Below are positions 45,999 through 53,775 of a stretch of DNA of 64,000 nucleotides, one piece after another; the stretch's first letter is position 1, and each line of letters begins with the position of its first letter. The notes under the pieces were generated by a model. That model made no database searches. It had not been told where the DNA came from and worked only from the letters and a program-made list of their open reading frames with translations. The stretch is from Pseudomonas citri (lineage in GTDB: Bacteria; Pseudomonadota; Gammaproteobacteria; Pseudomonadales; Pseudomonadaceae): the NCBI RefSeq assembly GCF_025336485.1, contig NZ_JAODAB010000004.1, positions 248,001 to 312,000 of the forward strand, read 5' to 3'. A program made the translations under genes and the position numbers.

Positions 45999-46664
45999 TC
46001 AGAGCGTCAGGGGATGCTCCTTCATTGCCTTTTGAATTTCATCTAGATCGTCAAGGCTTGCGACAAACCCTCTCGGCCCATACATACCGGGCACTGGTTG
46101 TTTTTCGGTGGGATCGAGAACGAGCCTGAACGCACCATTAACGGAATTCAGGACATCCTGATTAACCCGAATTAGCACATCGACACGATGGTTGAGTTTG
46201 GCAATAACTTTTTCAGCCTCAGCATTATCAATGGACGCAAGTCCGCGACCGGAATCTATCGCGACTATCCTATCCTTCATAATATTTACTTGCGCCAAAA
46301 GGCTAACTACTTGAAGTTTCAGCCCTTCGACATCTTCATCTGACTCTTCTTCTAGCTCTCCCCCAGCAACCCTACTACCGTTGAACGCCCTGTCGACCAG
46401 TTCCCGATATGCTTTATTTCGCAACAAAGTAGTATAACTGAATGGCTTTACTTCTTTATTAAAGTACGGAGAGCTTGGGCTGACCGCCTTGGCAGTTCTG
46501 AGCTGTGTGATGATCGCACTTAACGTTTTGCAATAGTCGGTGATAAGTCCATATTTTGAAGCATCGATAGTGCTAATCGCTTGAGCGACAATTGCTTCGA
46601 CATGGGCTGATCGCCCAGTTATATACAGGTCAAATGTAGACTGTCTTTTTAATTTGGTATTCAT
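45999..46664 (-). CDS. gmtX: Gamma-mobile-trio protein GmtX-like
   Basis: This 221-residue mainly helical protein (MNTKLKRQSTFDLYITGRSA...) has a central coiled coil (LKLQVVSLLAQVNIMKDRIV). It is the third gene of a minus-strand operon, 3 bp behind gmtZ. No catalytic motif is visible. The assignment rests on position and size in a trio of two tyrosine-recombinase-like proteins plus a small third protein; its role in mobility is unknown. Confidence 0.7.
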   Translation of the reverse strand: MNTKLKRQSTFDLYITGRSAHVEAIVAQAISTIDASKYGLITDYCKTLSAIITQLRTAKAVSPSSPYFNKEVKPFSYTTLLRNKAYRELVDRAFNGSRVAGGELEEESDEDVEGLKLQVVSLLAQVNIMKDRIVAIDSGRGLASIDNAEAEKVIAKLNHRVDVLIRVNQDVLNSVNGAFRLVLDPTEKQPVPGMYGPRGFVASLDDLDEIQKAMKEHPLTL

Positions 46665-46667
46665 ATT

Positions 46668-49600
46668 TTATGTGATGTACTGGGAAATGAGCTTTACCGG
46701 TTGCACGACGAGTTGGTGCAGTTGTTGCTCGCCTTCAAAGGCGGCGTAAACATCGAAAGCATCAATTGCCCCGGAGTTCACCATACTGTTTATTTGTCCA
46801 GCCAGTTGTGTAGCTGCTGTCCCTGCCGATCTGTACTGGATCCCCAAATGTTCTTTGAGGTTCCCAGGCTGCATCTGCAGAATCCCTCTGAGATAGGCAA
46901 GTCGGCTGTCGAGATCAGGACTTGTCAGATCAGGGAAGTTCTGAGCATCAACCAACCGTTTCAGCAATTTTTCATTGTCGCCAACTGTAGTTCTCTGATA
47001 GTGGCCTATGATTTCTTCTTTTTTCTGAACAACCAGCTCGTTTCGCTGGCCGCTATTGGCCATTTCGACCAACTGCATTTCGATTGCCTCGAGGACTACC
47101 GCTTGGCGGGCAAAATGATCGTGCTCACGTTCAAGCTTTTCGATCTCCACTTCATTTCGACTTTCTGGCTTGCGCTGGAGTAAATCCTCAATCATCTGTA
47201 GGACCCCGATCATAAGCTCTTTGTATTTGTCCTTTTCAGCACTGATAGCCGGAAGGTGATCAACACCACGAATGGCAAATGGGCACACGGCACAGACGTT
47301 TGTAAATCCAAACATTTCTGCCACTTCCTTAGGGCAAATATTATTGAATGGGCATATATGGGTAGCATTGTACGCGGGGTTCGTGGATTCCTTAGCACGT
47401 ATAATATCAATGCCACTCTTAGCGCCCCTTACCCTTGCCAAGCTCATCAAGCGATGTTTGGTAATGGCCTCTTCGGGATCCTTCTGGATGGCGGCCATAA
47501 GCCTCTGATTGAGTTTAAACACCGCATCTGAAAGGTGAGGCGCCTCCCCTCTTTGGACTTTTTCAACGTTCTTCATCACCGCACTAAACAGTAGTTGTTC
47601 ATGACTAACAATAGGATCATCGTCAATCAATGCATAATAATAGACGAGCTCTTCGGTTTGCCCGGTGAAGTATCGTCCAATCAACGAAGGAGGGAGGAAC
47701 TTTATCGCTTCTGATACAAATCCAGCTCGTAGCCCATGCGGTGTTGCATCACTTCTAATGGATGCCACGACTAGAGTCGCGAGATATTCTAGCCGATAAT
47801 CTGTAATAGCCTCCTTAGCTTGACCTCTGTTCCTCACCCACACAAAATCTGGGAGTATAAAGTCCTTCAACTGAGCGCGAATAAAATACTGAAGGCACAA
47901 CAACAAGAGCGGAAAACTTCTATAATTCGCCCAATCCTTAGATACCCCAGCGGTACGAAAAAGAGGCTTAAATCTGCCAAACTGTGACTCAACTGTCATA
48001 CCGTACCACAAATCCCGGCGATACTCATCGCTGATACAAGCGTCATACCAATCGCGCTGGCGATCTAGAAGATCAATTACGTGTCTGGAGGTGATTGCGC
48101 TCCATTCGCCATGCGCCTTGTCCGTACTCACAAACAATGGCGCGAGCACCCTTCTGCTGCTACGATCCAGGTAGCGATCATATTGCTCCTTATCCAACCA
48201 AATCAAATGCTGTTGTCGGATGCCGGTTTCGCACATTAGTTGGGTCAGCCGAACATCATTTGGCACGACTCGTCGTTCGATGCGATTGTGAATCTCCATC
48301 TCAGCGATACGATAGAATCGTGGAATGTAATCAAACCGCTGGATTTTATCTTCATGATAAAATATAGGTGAGTAATTAAGTACTGCCAGGTTTACGCTTT
48401 CGCAAGCCAACCCCTTAGTTCCCCATATCCCAGACCAGTCAGGATGCTCGTTGAGCTCAACAATAGTGGGGCACACTAGTTTATCATTCACTATTCCGGG
48501 CATTTTTCCGTCAGCCATCTCGTTGAGATGCATAACGAGATACTCCAGAGAGTAGAGCATATTCAGAAACGTGGCAAAATAGGCGCGAGGAATTGGCTTT
48601 TTTACCGTACCGTGTCGCTTCCGTAGCCGGGGATAGCATGCTTCTGTAAATGTGTTTATAACCTTGTCCGATTCCGGTATCCGATGGCTATTTTCTACGA
48701 TGTACGTAAATAGATGATCTACTGGTTGCACCCGCTGGTAGTAGGTATCATTGCTCCAAAAATTGCGCTCGCTGACCCCTTTGAGAAATTTAAGCAGGGT
48801 CTGTGGGGGTTCATCTGTAAATTGGGCAAAACCCTCAAGTAAAAGATCATCCGCAGTCACGTAAAGCGAGCAGGAAAAATCATTTAAGGTCGATGGATAG
48901 TTTCCAAGATGACCATCTCGATCCATGTAATACTTAAACAAATACATTGCGCAATAGCACAACATAAAATTCAGAGGAGCCCAAGCATTTTTGTCTTGCT
49001 GTAGGCGCTTGGTACGAATGAACGATTTGTACACCCCATCAACAAGGATACAAAAATCTATAACTTTTTTTGGTAAATGCTGATACCCCTCAGGTAACGA
49101 GTTAACATCATCAATAGCAAAACACTTCCGAACAATTGCTGTACCACCATAAAAGCGAAGGAGCCCCTCAAGAGAGTGATCCTTCCCTTCAAGAAAATTC
49201 AACGTGGTCTCTGCGGCTATCGCGTCCGAATTTTTTTTGACACTTTCTTTCCGCCTTCTTTTTGCCTCCACACGCTGCACGGCGGCTTTTTCGCCAACAA
49301 CAGTAAAAAATTCGCCAAGCACCGTCCGCATCGGCGTACTTTCCGCAATGACCAACATGAAGTCATTTATATAATACCGCGCTAACAACAAATTTCTACT
49401 TCCACTGCCACGCGAGTGCAACTCCCTAATATCTTCCTCGGTAAAATCAATAGGATTATATATAGTTGAACACAGCACTAGTCGAAACCAAAATGTTGCA
49501 CGGTGAGCTCGGCGCCTAGTATCAAGCGCACCTGTATAAGGTATCGATGAACAAGGATTAACACTCCGTGCGTACACCAGCGTTTCGGCTCCATACTGAA

Positions 49601-50009
49601 GAGTAATCTTATCAACAAGATCATCCTGATTATAAGGAATAGTAAAGTTAAGTGGCAACAATACTTTTCGCTCACACCAAAGCACGATAAATACCATTTT
49701 AAAGAAAGTACTCGCGCTCCCCGTCTGACCAGGTGTCAAGCTTTTAAACTCATCAAGCGATCGAATATTTTTTCCACCCTTAAAACAACAAGCCAACACA
49801 CTGGAGATACGCTCAAGACTCCATCCTCTAAACAAAGCAGGCCCAAGCGCCCCTAATTTTCTTAAAAACGTCTGAGCGGTATCCTTAGAGTAAGCGCCAT
49901 ATTTGTTCTTATACAAGTTTTTTACCACAGCTATCGCCTTATCAAACTCAACAGCGATATCATCTTCTGGTATCAACCAAACTGCATCGGTTTTCGATAG
50001 ATTAATCAT
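46668..50009 (-). CDS. gmtZ: Gamma-mobile-trio integrase GmtZ-like (VPA1269 family)
   Basis: This very large protein (1113 residues) has recombinase-like motifs in its middle: CETGIRQQHL (candidate catalytic Arg), TPHGLRAGFVSEA (H-x-L-R) and ELVYYYALIDDD (candidate Tyr). A Cys cluster follows (CPFNNIC, then CAVCPF), probably a zinc site, and then a charged coiled coil near the C-terminus. It overlaps gmtY by 4 bp. The order recombinase, giant recombinase-like protein, small protein is what defines GMT elements. The codon use is AT-richer than in the core genes. Confidence 0.78.
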   Translation of the reverse strand: MINLSKTDAVWLIPEDDIAVEFDKAIAVVKNLYKNKYGAYSKDTAQTFLRKLGALGPALFRGWSLERISSVLACCFKGGKNIRSLDEFKSLTPGQTGSASTFFKMVFIVLWCERKVLLPLNFTIPYNQDDLVDKITLQYGAETLVYARSVNPCSSIPYTGALDTRRRAHRATFWFRLVLCSTIYNPIDFTEEDIRELHSRGSGSRNLLLARYYINDFMLVIAESTPMRTVLGEFFTVVGEKAAVQRVEAKRRRKESVKKNSDAIAAETTLNFLEGKDHSLEGLLRFYGGTAIVRKCFAIDDVNSLPEGYQHLPKKVIDFCILVDGVYKSFIRTKRLQQDKNAWAPLNFMLCYCAMYLFKYYMDRDGHLGNYPSTLNDFSCSLYVTADDLLLEGFAQFTDEPPQTLLKFLKGVSERNFWSNDTYYQRVQPVDHLFTYIVENSHRIPESDKVINTFTEACYPRLRKRHGTVKKPIPRAYFATFLNMLYSLEYLVMHLNEMADGKMPGIVNDKLVCPTIVELNEHPDWSGIWGTKGLACESVNLAVLNYSPIFYHEDKIQRFDYIPRFYRIAEMEIHNRIERRVVPNDVRLTQLMCETGIRQQHLIWLDKEQYDRYLDRSSRRVLAPLFVSTDKAHGEWSAITSRHVIDLLDRQRDWYDACISDEYRRDLWYGMTVESQFGRFKPLFRTAGVSKDWANYRSFPLLLLCLQYFIRAQLKDFILPDFVWVRNRGQAKEAITDYRLEYLATLVVASIRSDATPHGLRAGFVSEAIKFLPPSLIGRYFTGQTEELVYYYALIDDDPIVSHEQLLFSAVMKNVEKVQRGEAPHLSDAVFKLNQRLMAAIQKDPEEAITKHRLMSLARVRGAKSGIDIIRAKESTNPAYNATHICPFNNICPKEVAEMFGFTNVCAVCPFAIRGVDHLPAISAEKDKYKELMIGVLQMIEDLLQRKPESRNEVEIEKLEREHDHFARQAVVLEAIEMQLVEMANSGQRNELVVQKKEEIIGHYQRTTVGDNEKLLKRLVDAQNFPDLTSPDLDSRLAYLRGILQMQPGNLKEHLGIQYRSAGTAATQLAGQINSMVNSGAIDAFDVYAAFEGEQQLHQLVVQPVKLISQYIT

Positions 50010-51460
50010 GCCGCTTCCAAAACTTGATTTTCGAGAATTGATAGTTCGCTTGTAAGATAGGCTATTCGGGCTTCCCGAACTGTACGCGGCCCTCCACCCA
50101 ATCTTGCTAGATTGATTGCTGCTAGAGTGGCATGCAGCATCTGCGCATCTTGACGAGCGTAGCGCTTGGTACTAGATATTTCGCTATGGCCCATGTATTT
50201 CTGTACTAGGTACAGTTCCAAACCATAGCGCCGACCGCCATTTGGATTTGGATTCACACAGTGGTTTACTAGGTAATATCCATACATGTGGCGCAAACTG
50301 TGAAACCCATAGGTCTCGCCTGTAATTTCCCGCGCCACCTTCGTAAACCGCTCGTAAACTGTCTGATAGGAAAGTGGTATCGGGTCGCCGTTTTTCAGAT
50401 TGCGAAACAAAAAATTGTGGCACACTGGCGTCAAACGGCTTTTCTCTTTCCTCCGTTCTTCCTGTTTGTACTCGGCCAACGCGATCCAAAACATTGATGC
50501 AAATGGCTCAATCATAAACGTCTCAGTGTGAGCCCGGCCTTTATGAGGAAGCTGATTGATGACTTCCTCAGAAATATAGTTGATCAACACATGGCGCCTT
50601 GTTGCGGGGTCGACTATGAAGATCTTGCTACAGTCATAATCTTTTGCGTTAGGTACTATATCGCACATCAATATTGTTAGGGCTTCCGAAACACGGCACC
50701 CCGTTGCAGCAATTAGGCTCCAAAGAACTTTATCCCGAAGACTTGGCGCTTTTTTTATCAGCTCGACACACTTGTCTATTGGAAATGTCAGCTCATCCCC
50801 ACCAAACTCGTCAGTGAACGCAAGCTCTGAGGGTTTTGATACAGGTGACAGGCCAGCACACTTGATTCGCCGAACCCCACCGGCTATGCACCCTGCCAAC
50901 CAACTATTTGATTTTATTGCGGATCGAACTTTTGTAGGGGCTTTAATTTTTACAGTTGTCTGCAGTGAAAATCCTGACAGGGAGCCTGACGTAATAGCTC
51001 CACGCTCCTCCAACTCAATCAATCCCCTTCGTAGCATTTCACTTGCATCGATAAAGCGATTAATACCAGCGAAATTTGTAACTACCGATGAGCCAGAAAG
51101 ATTTCGATCCCCCAATACTCGCGCCGCCTTTCGAACCATCTCGATGCTGCTTGAAGTTCCAAACACCAAAAAACTTTCATAGTTCTCCAGAGCATCAGCC
51201 AAAAGCGCTGAGGTCAAACCTCCATTCTGGAATGCTATCTGAGCAATGTAGTTCAAAAATGTCTTAACTGCATAGCAATATGTCGACACGGTTTTGTGCT
51301 TAAGCTTTCGGCTCAGCTGATACGCCCAGTTATCGAAGAATTTGTTTTGCAGCTCATCATCAGAGAGCAATCTGAATGTTCTTCGACCATCGCGCACAGT
51401 CTCGAGCATGTCCACATGCGGAGCTGAAACTCGAGGATTATTGTTGGGCGACCTTAGCAC
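50006..51460 (-). CDS. gmtY: Gamma-mobile-trio tyrosine recombinase GmtY-like
   Basis: The 484-residue tyrosine recombinase has an N-terminal core-binding region (LKHKTVSTYCYAVKTFLNYI) and the complete catalytic set: Arg in ATGCRVSEAL, H-x-x-R in HSLRHMYGYY, and His plus Tyr in MGHSEISSTKRYAR. It is the first gene of the trio operon and is preceded by three 19-bp palindromes. The nearby tRNA-Ser fragment (52517) fits the preference of tyrosine recombinases for tRNA 3' ends. Confidence 0.85.
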   Translation of the reverse strand: MLRSPNNNPRVSAPHVDMLETVRDGRRTFRLLSDDELQNKFFDNWAYQLSRKLKHKTVSTYCYAVKTFLNYIAQIAFQNGGLTSALLADALENYESFLVFGTSSSIEMVRKAARVLGDRNLSGSSVVTNFAGINRFIDASEMLRRGLIELEERGAITSGSLSGFSLQTTVKIKAPTKVRSAIKSNSWLAGCIAGGVRRIKCAGLSPVSKPSELAFTDEFGGDELTFPIDKCVELIKKAPSLRDKVLWSLIAATGCRVSEALTILMCDIVPNAKDYDCSKIFIVDPATRRHVLINYISEEVINQLPHKGRAHTETFMIEPFASMFWIALAEYKQEERRKEKSRLTPVCHNFLFRNLKNGDPIPLSYQTVYERFTKVAREITGETYGFHSLRHMYGYYLVNHCVNPNPNGGRRYGLELYLVQKYMGHSEISSTKRYARQDAQMLHATLAAINLARLGGGPRTVREARIAYLTSELSILENQVLEAA

Positions 51461-51486
51461 TGAGAGTTCCTATATTGGTTTGTATA

Positions 51487-51630
51487 TCCATCATTCCATA
51501 GGAATCTCATGCCTTGCAAGAGCACTTTTTCAAATTTTTTCAAGCACAAAATAAGTACACTAAGTGTATTTTTAAACATATACACCAAGTGTACTTCTTA
51601 TAGAATACGGAACTCTTTCCATCATTCCAT
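51487..51630. repeat. Direct repeat TCCATCATTCCAT in the gmtY upstream region
   Basis: The 13-mer occurs at 51487-51499 and 51618-51630. The first copy is followed directly by AGGA and the second by TTATAGGA. The copies bracket the first two palindromes; they could be recombinase arm sites or regulator sites. Confidence 0.55.
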
Positions 51631-51670
51631 TTATAGGAGGCAATTTTAACTAAGTACACCCGGTATACTT
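51553..51670. promoter_or_regulatory. Three 19-bp palindromic operators upstream of gmtY
   Basis: Sites at 51553-51571, 51578-51596 and 51652-51670 share the layout AAGTACAC-N3-GTGTACTT (one to two mismatches each). Centres are 25 and 74 bp apart, and all lie 93-210 bp upstream of the gmtY start in AT-rich DNA. The symmetry suggests a dimeric DNA-binding protein, either a regulator or one of the trio proteins. Confidence 0.65.
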
Positions 51671-52516
51671 TAACTCCTAGTAAAATAAGGCTCCTTCATG
51701 AAGCCCCCACCTGCCCTGCGCTAACGCACAGCAGTGACAGTCGGACTTGGGTCTAAAAGAAATGGAAAGCGGAGACTGATACCTGTCAGAAATAGCAACA
51801 CTACTTTCCCGCGCGTAAAACCTGTCATTGATCGGTGGAGGTTTTGTGTATGAAAAAAGCATTTCGAGGTGGGCTCAAAACCCGCCGTCATGCGTATCAC
51901 CCTCCTATCGCAGTCGGCCTGACCACTGAAATCTGATCCACGAGCGATCAACGATTGGTGCTGGCAAGGTGCCGTAGCCCTCAGCGGACAAATGGATGAT
52001 GCTCCCTCTGCTCGCCATGGTGCGACAAGTGAACTGAGCAATTAATGCTTGGTGAAATGCACTCGCATTTCGACGCTGGAACAGATCAAGCGTAATGCCG
52101 CCAGGAAGGCTCGATGAAAAGTGAAAATGATCACATTGAGTGGGCTGGTCGTAGATGCGGCGATGGATCGAATCGCCTAGCCACACACTGCCTCTGGGTG
52201 CAAAACAGCATCTAACAAGCATGTCAAAGCGAAAAAGAAACTCAGTAACAGACTCAACTCTACAAGGTACTGCAGCCTGATTGAGTTCTAGCAGGACAGG
52301 CTCAGACGCTGTCAAACAAATCTAAATTTTCAAAGAGACTCATCCGTCCCTAGAGAGGCTGTGTGCCAAGGAATGCTGTCAGTATGCAGTCAGATGCACA
52401 CTTGAGCTCGGAAGAGATGCTTGCGTGGACGCCTTGAGTTCTGTAATTTTGCCACAACAGGATAGCGATCAAAGCAGTGTAGAAAACTGCAGATACAGGG
52501 GGGAACCTATGATAAA
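51671..52516. other. Gap between gmtY control region and tRNA scar
   Basis: About 850 bp without a supported gene. A minus-strand frame at 51905-52315 starts at TTG without a ribosome-binding site and is not recognised. The segment probably includes the right end of the mobile element. Confidence 0.4.
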
Positions 52517-52541
52517 GGTTCGAATCCCATCGCCTCCGCCA
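52517..52541 (+). other. 3' fragment of a tRNA-Ser gene (candidate attachment-site scar)
   Basis: GGTTCGAATCCC followed by ATCGCCTCCG and CCA has the T-loop, acceptor strand (CGCCTCC), discriminator G and CCA of a bacterial tRNA-Ser. The upstream half of the T-stem does not pair (AAAGG where about GTGGG is needed). No D-arm, anticodon or variable arm precedes it, so this is not a functional tRNA. The following intrinsic terminator is the natural end of such a gene. The arrangement is classic for DNA inserted into a tRNA 3' end. Confidence 0.75.
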
Positions 52542-52550
52542 TCTTCATAC

Positions 52551-52580
52551 AAAAAAGCCCTGATTATTCAGGGCTTTTTT
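52551..52580 (+). terminator. Intrinsic terminator after the tRNA-Ser fragment
   Basis: A perfect 13-bp stem AAAAAAGCCCTGA / TCAGGGCTTTTTT with a TTAT loop and terminal T-run lies 10 bp after CCA. It looks bidirectional. Confidence 0.9.
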
Positions 52581-52666
52581 GTGCCTGGCGTTCGGCAAGA
52601 GCGCTTTCGGTGCCCGCGTCGACAGCGGCCGCGTTGCTCCCATCCTCCCAACTCAAGGAAAGAAAA

Positions 52667-53521
52667 GTGAACAGCAAGACCATCAGTTCTCTCGTTGCGG
52701 CCGTCGTAGGCGTCGTCTTGTTGTGCGTCTTTTTCGGCAGTTGGTACACGGTCGACGAAACCGAGCGCGGTGTGCTGCTGCGCAACGGCGCACTCGTTGG
52801 GGTGGTGGAACCCGGCCTATCGTTCAAGACCCCATTCATCGAGTCCGTACGCCTGATCAGCGTCCAGAGCCAGGTCACGGCCTACGAAGACTTGCAGGCC
52901 TATAGCAAGGACCAGCAGTCCGCCCAGCTCAAGGTGTCGGTGTCCTGGCACATCGCGCCTTCCGACGTGGCGAAGGTCTACACCCAATTCAAGGATCTGG
53001 ACGGTATCCGCGACCGGATGATCAGCCGCCAGGTGCCGACCCAGGTGGAAAACGTCTTTGGCCGCTTCAATGCCGTCGCTGCCGTGCAGAATCGGGTGCA
53101 ACTGGTCAACGATATCTCCACCGCCATCAAGTCCACCATCACCGGCCCCGTGATCATCGACAGCGTCCAGGTCGAGAACATCGACTTCAGCGATGCCTAT
53201 GAAAAAGCCATCGAGGCACGCATGGCCGCCGAAGTCCAGGTCAAGACCCGTGAGCAGCAACTGGCCACCGAGCAGGTCCAGGCCCAGATCCGCGTCACCC
53301 AGGCTCAGGCGGAAGCCGATTCGCAAGTGGCCCAGGCCAAGGCGGACGCGTTGGCCACCGAGTTGCGCGGCAAGGCCGAAGCCGAGGCCATCAAGGCTCG
53401 GGCCCAGGCCCTGGCCAGCAACCAGAACCTGGTGGAACTGACCAAGGCCGAACGCTGGAACGGCGTGTTGCCAACGACCGTGCTACCAAACGGCGCAATC
53501 CCCTTCATCGACACCAAGTGA
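52667..53521 (+). CDS. SPFH/prohibitin-family membrane protein
   Basis: This 284-residue protein has an N-terminal membrane anchor (ISSLVAAVVGVVLLCVFFGSW), an SPFH domain (TVDETERGVLLRNG, PGLSFKTPFIESV) and an Ala/Glu/Gln-rich coiled coil at 190-255. Such proteins form large rings in the inner membrane and often hold proteases or organise lipid domains. The GTG start at 52667 follows AAGGAAAG and gives the expected short cytoplasmic head; a longer frame begins at 52610. It is the first intact gene after the tRNA scar. Confidence 0.9.
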   Translation: MNSKTISSLVAAVVGVVLLCVFFGSWYTVDETERGVLLRNGALVGVVEPGLSFKTPFIESVRLISVQSQVTAYEDLQAYSKDQQSAQLKVSVSWHIAPSDVAKVYTQFKDLDGIRDRMISRQVPTQVENVFGRFNAVAAVQNRVQLVNDISTAIKSTITGPVIIDSVQVENIDFSDAYEKAIEARMAAEVQVKTREQQLATEQVQAQIRVTQAQAEADSQVAQAKADALATELRGKAEAEAIKARAQALASNQNLVELTKAERWNGVLPTTVLPNGAIPFIDTK

Positions 53522-53775
53522 CATCCCGCGGTGCGGCCTGCCTGGGCCGCGCCCGTAAGCCGCGCTGTAACACCGTGCGTTGCGTTGACGCTACACTCAC
53601 GTCATCCATGATTTGCAAAGTCCATCGTTAGCAGGAAGCTCAACGTGTACCCATGCATGAACGCAACTACGCGACACTCGCCCTTCTCCCTTGCCATCGC
53701 TTTACGCCCTGACCATCGCCCCTCGCCCGGGATCTCACCGACTCCTTCGACAACGCCCCTGCCCAGGAGAACAGC

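Noticed and set aside
51905..52315. 136-codon minus-strand frame between gmtY and the tRNA scar
   Set aside because: TTG start, no ribosome-binding site, no recognisable motif.
52434..52541. Complete tRNA-Ser gene
   Set aside because: Only the 3' 25 nt fit; the T-stem does not pair and no anticodon arm or 5' acceptor strand GGAGGCG exists upstream.
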